Assembly (NCBI RefSeq): GCF_964340395.1
Contig: NC_135559.1
Location: 23,542,964 to 23,606,963, forward strand
Source of the DNA: Glandiceps talaboti
Taxonomy: Eukaryota; Hemichordata; Enteropneusta; Spengelidae
Reading direction: 5' to 3'
DNA: 64,000 bases
Made by a program: the position numbers and the translations under genes. This document shows positions 39,345-52,468 of this stretch, piece by piece; the stretch's first letter is position 1, and each line of letters starts with the position of its first letter. The notes under the pieces were generated by a model that was given only the letters and a program-made list of their open reading frames with translations, was not told the DNA's origin and ran no database searches.

Positions 39345-42000
39345 ATGTGTTTACTCACAGGTGATGCAATACTGTTCAGGGTGTATGATATTACAAGTAA
39401 GTTATTGTACCTAACACAGGTGATGCGATACTGTTCAGGGTGTATGATATTACTAGTAAGTTATTATACCTAACACAGGTGATGCGATACTGTTCAGGGT
39501 GTATGATATTACTAGTAAGTTATTGTACCTAACACAGGTGATGCGATACTGTTCAGGGTGTATGATATTACTAGTAAGTTATTGTACCTAACACAGGTGA
39601 TGCGATACTGTTCAGGGTGTATGATATTACAAGTAAGTTATTATACCTAACACAGGTGATGTGATACTGTTCAGGGTGTATGATATTACAAGTAAGTCAT
39701 TGTACCTAACACAGGTGATGTGATACTGTTCAGGGTGTATGATATTACTAGTAAGTTATTATACCTAACACAGGTGATGTGATACTGTTCAGGGTGTATG
39801 ATATTACTAGTAAGTCATTGTACCTAACACAGGTGATGTGATACTGTTCAGGGTGTATGATATTACTAGTAAGTTATTATACCTAACACAGGTGATGTGA
39901 TACTGTTCAGGGTGTATGATATTACAAGTAAGTCATTGTACCTAACACAGGTGATGCGATACTGTTCAGGGTGTATGATATTACTAGTAAGTCATTGTAC
40001 CTAACACAGGTGATGCGATACTATTCAGGGTGTATGATATTACTAGTAAGTTATTATACCTAACACAGGTGATGCGATACTGTTCAGGGTGTATGATATT
40101 ACTAGTAAGTTATTGTACCTAACACAGGTGATGCGATACTGTTCAGGGTGTATGATATTACTAGTAAGTCATTGTACCTAACACAGGTGATGTGATACTG
40201 TTCAGGGTGTATGATATTACTAGTAAGTCATTGTACCTAACACAGGTGATGTAATACTGTTCAGGGTGTATGATATTACTAGTAAGTCATTGTACCTAAC
40301 ACAGGTGATGTGATACTGTTCAGGGTGTATGATATTACTAGTAAGTCATTGTACCTAACACAGGTGATGCAATACTGTTCAGGGTGTATGATATTACCAG
40401 TAAGTTATTGTACCTAACACAGGTGATGCGATACTGTTCAGGGTGTATGATATTACTAGTAAGTTATTATACCTAACACAGGTGATGCGATACTGTTCAG
40501 GGTGTATGATATTACAAGTAAGTCATTGTACCTAACACAGGTGATGCAATACTGTTCAGGGTGTATGATATTACCAGTAAGTTATTGTACCTAACACAGG
40601 TGATGTGATACTGTTCAGGGTGTATGATATTACTAGTAAGTTATTATACCTAACACAGGTGATGCGATACTGTTCAGGGTGTATGATATTACAAGTAAGT
40701 CATTGTACCTAACACAGGTGATGCGATACTGTTCAGGGTGTATGATATTACTAGTAAGTCATTGTACCTAACACAGGTGATGTGATACTGTTCAGGGTGT
40801 ATGATATTACTAGTAAGTTATTATACCTAACACAGGTAATGCAATACTGTTCAGGGTGTATGATATTACTAGTAAGTCATTGTACCTAACACAGGTGATG
40901 TGATACTGTTCAGGGTGTATGATATTACTAGTAAGTCATTGTACCTAACACAGGTGATGTAATACTGTTCAGGGTGTATGATATTACTAGTAAGTCATTG
41001 TACCTAACACAGGTGATGTAATACTGTTCAGGGTGTATGATATTACTAGTAAGTCATTGTACCTAACACAGGTGATGTAATACTGTTCAGGGTGTATGAT
41101 ATTACTAGTAAGTTATTGTACCTAACACAGGTGATGTAATACTGTTCAGGGTGTATGATATTACTAGTAAGTTATTGTACCTAACACAGGTGATGCAATA
41201 CTGTTCAGGGTGTATGATATTACTAGTAAGTTATTGTACCTAACACAGGTGATGTAATACTGTTCAGGGTGTATGATATTACTAGTAAGTCATTGTACCT
41301 AACACAGGTGATGCGATACTGTTCAGGGTGTATGATATTACTAGTAAGTCATTGTACCTAACACAGGTGATGCGATACTGTTCAGGGTGTATGATATTAC
41401 TAGTAAGTTATTATACCTAACACAGGTGATGCGATACTGTTCAGGGTGTATGATATTACTAGTAAGTTATTGTACCTAACACAGGTGATGGAATACTGTT
41501 CAGAGTGTATGATATTACTAGTAAGTTATTGTACCTAACACATGTGATTCAGTACTGTTCAGGGTGTATGATATTACTAGTAAGTTATTGTACCTAACAC
41601 AGGTGATGCGATACTGTTCAGGGTGTATGATACTACAAGTAAGTTATTGTACCTAACACAGGTGATGCAATACTGTTCAGGGTGTATAATATTACTAGTA
41701 AGTTATTGTACCTAACACAGGTGATGGAATACTGTTCAGGGTGTATGATATTACTAGTAAGTTATTATACCTAACACAGGTGATGCGATACTGTTCAGGG
41801 TGTATGATATTACTAGTAAGTTATTGTACCTAACACAGGTGATGTGATACTGTTCAGGGTGTATGATATTACTAGTAAGTTATTGTACCTAACACAGGTG
41901 ATGCAATACTGTTCAGGGTGTATGATATTACTAGTAGTTATTGTACCTAACACAGGTGATGCAATACTGTTCAGGGTGTATGATATTACTAGTAGTTATT
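39345..42000 (+). repeat. 59-bp satellite with exon-like layout, about 45 copies
   Basis: Unit: CCTAACACAG, then 36 bases from GTGATGCGATACTGTTCAGG to GATATTACTA, then GTAAGTTATTGTA. It therefore carries an AG acceptor-like end and a perfect GTAAGT donor around a 36-base block that is open in one frame (DAILFRVYDIT). The intervening 23 bases are too short for an intron. No gene was recognised around it. Confidence 0.96.
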
Positions 42001-42330
42001 AACAAAATGTTTTCAAAAATGATCCAGTTGTAGCTAGTGCAGCTTTGACACAAATGTGAGAACAAAATTAATGGAGTCTTTCAGGTCATGACAAAGAAAA
42101 GAGAGAAGTAGTGATTTCTGACATGAATTAATAAATGAATGGAATATTAAATATATCTATATCATATTTTTGTGTCTTATTGGCTATACTTATGTTTTTG
42201 AATGTTTACTTGTGAGGGGGCTCTTCCTGATAAGCAATGCTGATTTCATCTAAATGAACACAAGCTGAGTTTGTACGTATTTAGGCGTACTTTTTGTTGC
42301 ATATTTCAAACATACAGTATTTTACTTACT
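42001..42330. other. Spacer between arrays, nothing recognised
   Basis: AT-rich, no open frame of note and no recognised repeat. Confidence 0.4.
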
Positions 42331-42975
42331 GAAGTATACTTAACCATTACTTACCATTGACTGAAGTATACTTAACCATTACTTGCCATTGACTGAAGTA
42401 TACTTAACCATTACTTACCATTGACTGAAGTATACTTAACCATTACTTACCATTGACTGAAGTATACTTAACCATTACTTACCATTGACTGAAGTATACT
42501 TAACCATTACTTGCCATTGACTGAAGTATACTTAACCATTACTTGCCATTGACTGAAGTATACTTAACCATTACTTACCATTGACTGAAGTATACTTAAC
42601 CATTACTTACCATTGACTGAAGTATACTTAACCATTACTTACCATTGACTGAAGTGTACTTAACCATTACTTACCATTGACTGAAGTATACTTAACCATT
42701 ACTTACCATTGACTGAAGTATACTTAACCATTACTTACCATTGACTGAAGTATACTTAACCATTACTTACCATTGACTGAAGTATACTTAACCATTACTT
42801 ACCATTGACTGAAGTATACTTAACCATTACTTACCATTGACTGAAGTATACTTAACCATTACTTACCATTGACTGAAGTATACTTAACCATTACTTACCA
42901 TTGACTGAAGTATACTTAACCATTACTTGCCATTGACTGAAGTATACTTAACCATTACTTACCATTGACTGAAGT
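42331..42975. repeat. 32-bp minisatellite, about 20 copies
   Basis: Unit contains CCATTGACTGAAGTATACTT and AACCATTACTTA, very homogeneous apart from TTACC/TTGCC variants. Confidence 0.96.
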
Positions 42976-43025
42976 CAAAACTGGTATTAACACATAACGC
43001 ATAAACGACCCTATGTCGTAATTTA

Positions 43026-43461
43026 TCATACATATCCAAAAATGTTCAGGAAATCCCTACTATGCAATCGACTGTTATGCTATGATAAGATATGATAAGT
43101 TTTATTCACCCATCAAAGAGAGAGAAAAAATAACATTGAAAGCATACAATTCACACTATGTGCAAAATTGTATTAGAGTGGGCTAGAAAATAGTTACTAA
43201 TTAACTAATCAAGTCTAATCACTAAAATCTCTGAAAGAAAACTAGTATAAACACGATCATGGAAATAATTATGTGACTGCTGTAAAGTCTCACAATAATG
43301 AAACGTCATACACCATCAAATGATCAAATCTGAAAATGTGTGAAAAAAATACAAAGTTAAAATTGTTCAAGAAGAAACTCTTTATAATCTTTCTTGAATT
43401 TGTTTCTGCTTGAATGACTGCATAGTAGGGATTTCCTGACCATTTTTGGATATGTATGATA
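43026..43461. mobile_element. Inverted-repeat pair with 45-bp arms
   Basis: ATCATACATATCCAAAAATG plus TTCAGGAAATCCCTACTATG at 43026-43070 is inverted at 43416-43461 with few differences. The 340 bases between are AT-rich. Could be an element end duplicated by a foldback event; no target duplication found. Confidence 0.55.
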
Positions 43462-44908
43462 CACATTATATGTAATAGTATACCTGTGTTTAAATATCCA
43501 CCATGCAAGTTTAGTGCTTGTTTTCTGACTATGCCTTGCTGTCTTGTACCGCATGGACCATCCCATCCAGCGTATTAAGTGAAGCCGTATTGTTTACATA
43601 AAGTGAAGGCTGTTATCAGCGTCCTTTGTTGACATAACCACAGATACTAGCTTGTCTGTGACATAACTATGCAATGGGTGGAAAACAGCTCCCACTGACA
43701 ATCTAATCGAAACGAAAATTATCTAATATTTCCGTACCCATGGAACATACAGAGATCGGATTAGAATGGCTTCAAGAGTTCCCCATACCCGTCCCCATAA
43801 TATTTTCTCAAGTTGTTCAGATCGCCGTACCAGTACATTCGATCTATGACCATTCAAAATCTTCGCGAAAGTAGACCCACAAATTCGTTAGAGCAGAACG
43901 TTGTTTTGTTGGATAACCACAGGCATTTGTTTCCCGAGTTATGGCTCAGAATATTTCTATCAGAATACAATAAAATGACGATAATATCGTTAATATTGAC
44001 GTATTAAACCAACACTATATGAAAGGGGTAAAATTAAACATGTTTCTGTGATCGCGCAGTTTCACTAAATGCGAAGGAAGACCTTCGCATTTAGTGAAAC
44101 TGCGCGATCATAGAAACATGTGTAATTTTACCCCTTTCATATAGTGTTGGTTTAATACGTCAATATTAACGATATTATCGTTATTTTATTGTATTCTGAT
44201 AGAAATATTCTGAGCCATAACTCGGGAAACAAATGCCTGTGTGGATAACCATCCCTCTTGAAAGCTATGTGTATACACGCACTTTATTTCATTTTTTACC
44301 GCGTTCATTACCATCCACACAGTGACATGAAGTGGTTTCATCTTCTTTCGAAGCACGGCCCGTGTTCACTGAAGCCGGTCGTACTGTGGTGTATTGCGTA
44401 TTGTCTCCGACCATTTTTGTTTGAGTTTTTGATGGATAGACATGTCTTACGTTGTGGAAGTTATTTGACCTGGGAGCGTGAAGTGTTGACTGTACAAATG
44501 TACTTTGCTGTGTCCATCCACTTTTGACATGTGATTGGCATGACACAGTAATTGTTCAGATAGACAAAACGATGGAAACAAAAATAGCAACATTATAATG
44601 AGCGTTGCGTCTTTTTACTTTGATATGATTGCGACAGTATCATGTACATGTAATCACCGGGGTTATACAGCTTTAGTTCCATGATGTAATGTATCACAAT
44701 GAAAACGATCGCCTCCCAGCAACTTGGAAATCAAAACATACAATCGGACTACGCATTGTTTCCAAAAAAATTGTTATCGTACTGAAAATATTTTATGACG
44801 CTAACTTGCTTTCTTGAAAACATCATTTCAAATTATTTTATATGTTTTCCTTTTTTTCGCTTTGATCATGGCTACACCGGTGGCGTGGAGAACCCCAGGC
44901 CCGGCATA
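43462..44908. other. Intergenic DNA around the palindrome
   Basis: Apart from the palindromic element I see no gene. Short ORFs at 43813-44007 and 44258-44546 overlap or abut the palindrome and resemble nothing I know. Confidence 0.4.
43918..44241. mobile_element. Near-perfect 324-bp palindromic element with 8-bp target duplication
   Basis: Arms of about 160 bases, from CACAGGCATTTGTTTCCCGA inward to GCGAAGG at the centre (about 44080). TGGATAAC flanks both ends (43910-43917 and 44242-44249), fitting the 8-bp duplications made by hAT-type transposases. No coding capacity. Confidence 0.8.
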
Positions 44909-45054
44909 GGGGCGTGTAATATTTCATAGATTGTTGTTTTCCTGGTCTACAGACTGAATATAACAACATTTTGACTATATATATATAGTTAAAAGGTTGT
45001 TATATTTATTCTGTAGACCAGGAAAACAACAATCTATGAAATATTACACACCCC
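44909..45054. mobile_element. 146-bp palindromic MITE flanked by TA
   Basis: GGGGCGTGTAATATTTCATA at the left and its inverse TATGAAATATTACACACCCC at the right, with arms of about 70 bases around an AT-rich centre. TA lies on both sides (44907-44908, 45055-45056), as expected for Tc1/mariner-type insertion. Confidence 0.75.
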
Positions 45055-45056
45055 TA

Positions 45057-46089
45057 TGGGCCCCGGTAACATTTACCGGCTTTCACTGTATGGCGTCACT
45101 GTCCAGTTTTTACGCGTGGTTTCAACTGCCTTCACCCAATACCTACTCAGTCACTCGGAAATGTGTGTAGGGTGATCGTTTCACTGCGGGTGCTGCCGAC
45201 AAAACACCAAGGAACCATTGTTGCCGGAAGACTAAACTGGTACACAGTTACTGAGAATACAATATGGCAAGCGTAATTAGTAATTCATAATTAAACATTA
45301 CACAAAGGCTTTTGTAACACGTGGGACCTCGACACCTTTCGTGAGCTGGCCGAGGTGCCGAAGTTAGTCGAAGCACAGGGGATTAAGGGGCAAGTATTTT
45401 TGCGACTTTCTTGCCAACGCGAATAATATTTAGAGGTATATATGAATGTAATTTCATTTATTTTTATGGCAAAATAAACATAATAATGAAAAAAAAATTA
45501 TCAACCTTTGCATGTACACTTTATTAAATTCAATCTTTTCAGTAGGGTTTTATGGGAGCTCAACTATTTAGTTAGAAAGCTAACAAAAACATTTATAAGA
45601 TCGTTATGGGATAAAAGAAACTCGAAGTTGAGAAACTTATAGATATTGGCATATTAAGTAAGCTAAGTTAAAAAGTCAATGGAGTGCCATTACTGTTTCA
45701 TGTTGTTTTTGTTTGTTTCTGTATTATTATGTGTACTTGTTCGCTATCTGATTTCTATTTTGTTATATTTTATTGTTCTTTTGTACCGGTGCAAAGGTGA
45801 AATATAAAAACATAAAATATAAAAGTATATGGTGACACTGATTGGAACACTCTGTACAGAAATGGTCAATTGAAGAAGCTGAATGTATCTGATCTTAATG
45901 TACTTAGATAAACATCAGCTGACAAGTGCAAAGAAGCTTTTGTAGAAAGACAAAGTGGAACTTGTAGAGGCTTACATTTGGAAATGTCTTGGCCAGCAGA
46001 CATTAGAGTGATATGAAATGGCCAAATGAAAGCCAACGGGAAGAAGAAACAGACAGCAGTGTTTACAGCTCCACTGAAGAGGACGATTG

Positions 46090-46146
<57 letters not shown>

Positions 46147-46985
46147 CTTTTTGACTTTTCACAAGAAACTTTATTTACTAAAAAAATACTTTATATGAGA
46201 ATAAACACAATGCCCGTTTCAATGGCATGGAAAGAAATGTTCAAGTCAAAACAAATTGACAATTGTGAGGAAAGTGTTCATGAAAATGTCATTATTCGTT
46301 TCATATATGTATTTCGAATGTACATCTAAGGAATCTTCTTGTATATACAGCTGGCTCTTTAAACTTCAGCTTTTAATTATATGGGGGCATGATGACCTCA
46401 AACACTTTGGTTCAAGTCATGTCGTGTTGAAAAAGAACAGGACAGGTTTATTATAGTTGTCAGCATTGTGTATTCAATGTACATCCAACGATTCCTCTAT
46501 ATACAACCAAATATTTGACTTGAGCTGTAAGAAAGCAGCATGGTAAGTATGTGTGTCCCTGCCGACCATTAGGCTGACTGCAGTGACAGTTACGATTAGT
46601 TCCAGGGGGTAGGGCGAAGTGGGGGAGGGGGGAACAAATCTCAACGTGTCGGCACAACGTCGTGACGAGTACGATGCCCAGAGCTTTTTCTGGTCAAGGC
46701 CGCAATAGCGAGTGACCTGTATTTGACAGCAGGTGAAAGTTATACATTTGTTGTGTTGATTCGAGACAACAGCTGAGTTGGTTGTGATAGCTTGTTTTTA
46801 ATCAGAAGAGTAGGTTAAAATGCAAATGTACAGGCCACTTAAGCAATTGCGCAGAGTGTGTGTGAGTGTTCTCTGAATAAAAATAGAAATAAACAAGGCA
46901 TTAATGCAAACAAAATACACGTATGTACACGTACACGGTTGCCGAGAAGCAGTACTGACGAGCAGAGAAATGACGAACATATATA
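45057..46985. other. Intergenic region with a (GAT)n tract
   Basis: A run of about 19 GAT triplets lies at 46088-46146; in one frame it encodes poly-Asp within a 61-codon ORF (46013-46198) that has no recognisable domain. No splice-supported gene was seen. A G-rich stretch lies at 46606-46631. Confidence 0.5.
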
Positions 46986-46989
46986 GAAG

Positions 46990-47550
46990 TTATTTAATGA
47001 TATCGGCGAATACAAGTGTTTTGTCTTCAATCGAAACCACTGCATTATTTATGCACCAATTAGTTTCAAAAGTGTTGATACTAGTGTAAATTTTGTGATA
47101 CACGTAATCATTTGAAATTCGGTGTATCACGCGTGTTTTGAATAGTTTGTTTACGTCGATATTCGAAGCTTTGGTTTCTTCATTGATTACCCTCCTTCTC
47201 GAAATATGAATGCTGGTTTTAGCTGTAGTGAGGATGTAGCTCAGTAAAGCATGAGTGTTTTTATCAGTGCGACCTTTATGAAAGGGTGGGCTTAGAACGA
47301 ACCACCACTGAATATTTTTGCCTTCACTTCCCATAAGTTTGTGCCAGATGTTACTGAGAAGTTTGAAAAGAGGTATCAGACGAGGGCACTCGAGGAATAT
47401 GTGAAGAAGATAGTCTTTATCATTACAGAATACGCAGTTTGCAGTATTGGTGATGCCTAATCTATGCATGAAACTACCTGTTGCATACGCCCTATGGCGT
47501 TGAATGCCTGTCAATATTCGAAAATTCAATACTGCAATGACTATATGCAA
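46990..47550 (-). pseudogene. C-terminal fragment of a non-LTR retroelement ORF2 (zf-RVT-like)
   Basis: 186 open codons. TGIQRHRAYATGSFMHRLGI and then NCVFCNDKDYLLHIFLECPR match the C-x2-C...H...C zinc-binding motif found after the reverse transcriptase in several non-LTR retroelements. The RT itself is absent; upstream sequence is replaced by the foldback-like element. The rest (RRRVINEE...) has no domain I recognise. Confidence 0.6.
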
Positions 47551-47830
47551 TACTGCAATGACTATATGCGATATGACTACATGAGATGATTACATGCGAT
47601 ATGACTACATGCGATGTGACTACATGAGATGACTACATGCGATATGACTACATGAGGTGACTACATGCGATGCGACTACATTAGATGACTACATGAGATG
47701 ACTACATGCGATATGACTACATGGGATGACTACATGCGATATGACTACATGAGGTGACTACATGCGATGTGACTACATGAGATGACTACATGCGATATGA
47801 CTACATGAGATGACTACATGCTATACTGCG
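47540..47830. repeat. Left subterminal array of 13-14-bp half units
   Basis: Alternating ATGACTACATGAG and ATGACTACATGCGAT units. The same sequence appears inverted at 50070-50500. Confidence 0.9.
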
Positions 47831-48379
47831 ATGCGAGATGATGACATGATATGCGGCGATTTTGTAATGACGTTATGCCATTCGTAGATTATTCAATATG
47901 CATAAGGGGTAGACAATTCGATATCCTGGGGGGCTTTGAAGATTGGTGGAGAGTCATTATTTTTTTCCCACCTGCTTGCCTGAGAATTATTTTTTTCTCC
48001 TTCGCCTATGCTGGCAACTTTTTTTTTCTTTGCTTTTCTGAGATATCCGTATTTTTTTTACGTCAATGTTGAACACCTACATTTGTTGCCACAATTTTCT
48101 GTTTGGTTTTGGCACACGGTAATAGAGAGAGTAAAAAATGTTCTATGACACACATATTATATTTAGAAAACTACATATTTCATACATGTTTGATTTTCAA
48201 TTAAATAAACATCGTTGACAGTTTTTATGCCATGGTATGGTGACACACTGAAAATACAAATCGGAAACTTGATTGGTGAGCTCAAACATTCAGATAGACC
48301 AGTCAGTTTCTCAAGCTTGGGGGATGGGGGGTGTCAGTGTTTTTTTTCCATTGGGCCGACAAAAAGTCACTGACCCCCC

Positions 48380-48960
48380 TGAATAAAGTTTCATAGCATC
48401 TGACAGTAAGTTGTAGAGGGAAGAGCTTTGAGACTGGGATATGTCCACCTCTTGTGTGTTATTGTGTGTGTGAATGGGGGGGGGGGGGTTTCTAGGGTTC
48501 TACAAAACGGCCTGGAGGATTTTTACTTCTAAAGGCAATGTTTAGGCTATTCACAGACACTTTCAGACAATAATTTACAAATTTTACAAGACAGCTCTAA
48601 CATGTAAAAAGCAACTCTGTGAGGTTGAAACATTTTTGAAATAAAGTTTCATAGCATCTTGACAGTAAGAGTTGGAAGAAAGAACATTGATTTGAGACTG
48701 GAACATGTCTACCTCTTACGGGGGGTTCTTGGGGGTCCCCCCTAGAAGCCCTGGAGGTTTTTTACTTCTAAAGGCAATGTTTAGGCTATTCACAGACACT
48801 TTCAGACAATAATTTACAAGCTTTAAAAGGCAGCTCTAACATGTAAAAAGCAACTACATAAGGTTGAAACATGTTTGAAATAAAGTTCCATAGCATCTTG
48901 ACAGTAAGAGGTGGAGGGAAGAACTTTGATTTGAGGCTTGGACATGTCTACGTTTTTTTT
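48380..48960. repeat. About 250-bp repeat in the foldback core
   Basis: AATAAAGTTTCATAGCATCT followed by GACAGTAAG recurs near 48382, 48640 and 48880, with CACAGACACTTTCAGACAAT between. C- or G-homopolymers occur at 48478-48488 and 49028-49041. Confidence 0.8.
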
Positions 48961-50069
48961 TACCAATTTTGGTGAATATTATTGTTGGTTGAGTGGCCAT
49001 GGCCTCTGGGGTGATGGAGTGCAAGGCCCCCCCCCCCCCCCGCCAGATCTGCAGTTTTTTGTTTCTATTTAGGCAATTTTTAGGTTATGCATAGCCTCTG
49101 AGATATATATTGCCAAGCATCGAAAAGCTAAAGTAAATATAACTTTTTACCTAAGTTTTCCATGTTATAAAAGTGGGCCTGTAACATTGGTATAGGGGCA
49201 TTGATATTGCATGTATAGTAAAGTTACTGATGTGTTAGAGCACTTTAGGAGGTCATACCTAGTGTACAATAGAAACTTGAATTTGAGTTGTGGTGTCGAT
49301 ACATGTAGTGTCTGAAATAGGAAGTATATTCATCCCTTTTGACAAATTCATACTGAAGAGACTAGAACAATTTAGATTAAGTTCTTTTATAAACTATCCA
49401 ATAGTATGAAGGTTACCATTACAAAACCTTCAAGTTCACTTTTGCCCCAAAGTGTAAGATAAGTGAAGCACTGATTGTGAAACAGCCAAACACTTACATG
49501 GCATGTTCTGTAACTAGTGTGGTAGCTAGGTAATACATGTATTATATGTATAATGTTATGTATAGTTATTTATGAACCCTTACATGAAGTAATATTTAAA
49601 CCATTTACGAAAGAAACAGAGAAAAGAACAAATATATATATATGTACCACATGCTAACGAAACTGACTGGTACCTGACATGTGTTTGAAACTGTTTGTCA
49701 TGATTTGACAAGTGTCCTGGTTGGAGAGGTACGAGCAAGTTGAACAGTATACTCGAACCTGTGCATCATTTCCCTGCCAAGACATTTTTTTTCTAGCAGT
49801 AGTGGTCCGTCTTTTTTTCCATCACCCTCTCATATCCGGATTTTTTTTCAAGCAAATCCATTTGGCATCTTTTTTCCCCGAAATCTTCCAAGCCCCCCCC
49901 CCCCCCGGATATCAAATGGTCCACCTCTTACCACGTGCAACGGTGCAACATGCTGAGGAGTACTCCCTAGCCTGTTTCATATCAATACTCGTATTATGCG
50001 TATTGAATAATCTACGAATGGCATAACGTCATTACAAAATCGCCGCATATCATGTCATCATCTCGCATC

Positions 50070-50505
50070 GCATTATTGCATATAGCTACGGTCATCTCAT
50101 GTAGTCATGTCGCATGTAGTCATCTCATGTAGTCATATCGCATGTAGTCATCTCATGTAGTCATATCGCATGTAGTTATCTCATGTAGTCACATCGCATG
50201 TAGTCATATCGCATGTAGTCACCTCATGTAGTCATATCGCATGTAGTCATCTCATGTAGTCATATCGCATGTAGTCATCTCATGTAGTCATATCGCATGT
50301 AGTCACCTCATGTAGTCATATCGCATGTAGTCATCTCATGTAGTCATATCGCATGTAGTCATCTCATGTAGTCACATCGCATGTAGTCATATCGCATGTA
50401 GTCACCTCATGTAGTCATATCGCATATAGTCATCTCATGTAGTCATATCGCATATAGTCATTGCAGTATTGCATATAGTCATTGCAGTATTGCATATAGT
50501 CATTG
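50070..50505. repeat. Right subterminal array of 13-14-bp half units
   Basis: Repeated TAGTCATCTCATG and TAGTCATATCGCATG, the complement of the array at 47540-47830. Confidence 0.9.
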
Positions 50506-50545
50506 CAGTATTGTATTTTCGAATATTGGTAGGCATTCTACGCTA

Positions 50546-51870
50546 TAGTACGTGTACGTTACAGAATGACTGGTACAGTGATGTCAATGAATGTCTTCAA
50601 CATTTGTGCAGAAGTCACAAAAGTATTAATGTAAGAATCTCTAGTTAATCGATTCATTTTTTCTTGTTCAGCACATATTCAAGTCTTTATTCAGACGTGA
50701 GGTATATTTGTTTACTTGATAAATGTAGTAAGAACAGTTTGAATTCTAAAGGTACTAGCATTAATATTCCATTTTATGTTAGCTCAGAAGAAAAAACAAT
50801 TATACATTTGCATGTACCAAAATAAAATGACGCTGCCAAACATGGTTTGTACTTTTGACTTCCTTTATCAGGACGTATCTGGACTTTATATGCGTATAAA
50901 GATACTTCTGTGTTTCCCACTTGGATGTAGCACAGGGGCGGGTCAGTGTCTCAATGAAATTATATTTTCATTTACCAAAGCAATCAGTTCACGTGACACG
51001 TTTGATTGACAGTTGTCATTGGTAGATATTGTTGGATTGATAGTTATATGTTTACTCGAGTGTGCTATCTTCATAAAAATCGTCTTAAACACTTCTAAAT
51101 TAAATCCTCCTCACATAAAGAAAGAAGCGACCAAAAATTTGACTGCTCATATCGTAATTGAATCCCGAGAAATCAACTGTCTTATGAAGCTTTCCACAGT
51201 TAATAAACTAGTTGTCTTGCCATTTCTTGCCCTAATATGTGGATAATGTTGTTCCACCTATTTTAGACAGAGAGTATATCTGGCCTGAATTACATTTCCG
51301 CGCAAATGCAAACCGAGGGAACGAACAACACTTAGGGAAGGGGTGGGGGCTGATGAGAAAATATTTTGTACAAATTGTTTCCCAGTTCCCTCTTCCCATC
51401 AAGCTCACAAAAAAACGTTGTCGCTGATTTTCATTTGTGCAGTTATATGGCATACTTCCCGTATTCTGGAGATGTGCAAATGTATGATACACTAGTATAA
51501 AATAACAGTGGTAATCGACTTCAGTGTTCATACATAATAAGAGATTTCTTTATAAGTGTGGGATTTGCAAGGAGAGGTTGGATCGTAATCTATATTTGGA
51601 GATACTTAGCCAACCCCATTCAATTGTGGTTTGGCGCAGGAACAGCATACCTTGATCACCCATGGGGAGTATTCTGGAATAGGGCTCAATCATTTGGTAA
51701 CCTTGCCAAAATAAACCACAGGCTAGCATTGAAAGGGTTCTGGAAAATTCATTAAACGGAATAATTTTTAACCGACACAATATGCACATTATGCAAGTTT
51801 TTCGATTTGCCAATCCCCTCTCAGCGCAACGGAGGATGTTTTTAGACATGGTATTTTTTACAAGTGTGTA
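50546..51870. other. Intergenic DNA, no gene recognised
   Basis: The flank of the foldback arm keeps reading-frame traces on + (FRILVGILRYSTCTLQNDWY), possibly the other half of a retroelement. Further right, several ORFs of 60-100 codons lack recognisable domains or splice context. Confidence 0.35.
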
Positions 51871-51879
51871 AGTAATGTT

Positions 51880-52468
51880 TATGATAGTCCATATATGCTT
51901 TTCAAGTTACATTTTAAAGTTCCACAGATGCCGGATCAGAGAACTAGAAAGTTTACAACCTGATGCCAGTAAATTTAATGTTTTTAAACACTGTGCCGTT
52001 CACAGATGTACATGTATAACAACGTATAGTGGTCTTTGTTGTAGTATTTTGAATATTGACTTTAATTTATCAAATTTAATTTTCCAGATTGTCCACCTGA
52101 CAATATTGATTTTATATATTTGCCTCATAATGTATTTTAGATATAGTATTTTATTTGCCACAAACTCAAAATCATATCAACATAACAAGAGAGAAAGTAC
52201 AAAAGACAGTGGAATAAATATTACAATTAAACTGATGGATGAATACAGAGTTTATGGCTGGACCACAGAAATAGTTTGAAACAAACTAGTCAAGTTTGTG
52301 GCCCATACTACAATTGATTAAACAAATAAAATAATCAAAGCAAAAACAAAAACAAATTTGAAATTAAAACAAAAACAAACAAAAAACAAACAAAACAAAA
52401 CGCGTTCTCATCAAAAAAAAATATATAACAACTGGCATTAAATGCAATGTAAGGTAGAAAAAGCTGAA
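51880..52468 (-). other. Probable 3' UTR of the adjacent non-LTR element
   Basis: Follows the RT stop codon on the - strand: T/G-rich tracts (52320-52410 on + are A/C-rich), then AAACTATTTCTGTGGTCC. The + strand ORF at 51875-52279 (134 codons) lies over this and is probably spurious. The 3' boundary is not defined. Confidence 0.4.

Larger units (their letters stand above)
47490..50545. mobile_element. Foldback-like inverted repeat of about 3 kb
   Basis: Left arm 47490-48000 and right arm about 49850-50545 are inverted copies: TGCAATGACTATATGC, the GATGACTACATGCGATATGA arrays, GCGGCGATTTTGTAATGACG, TTATGCCATTCGTAGATTAT and a G-run near the inner edge all recur as complements. The core (48060-49780) has no gene. 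Outer arm sequence overlaps retroelement-like coding sequence on both sides. Confidence 0.75.

Noticed and set aside
46013-46198. Acidic poly-Asp protein
   Set aside because: Short ORF created by a (GAT)n tract, without domain or splice support.
51232-51849. ORFs of 60-100 codons on both strands
   Set aside because: No domain, no promoter or splice context, and overlapping open frames on both strands suggest chance.
51875-52279. 134-codon + strand ORF with a hydrophobic segment
   Set aside because: Lies over the likely 3' UTR of the opposite-strand retrotransposon and shows no recognisable similarity.
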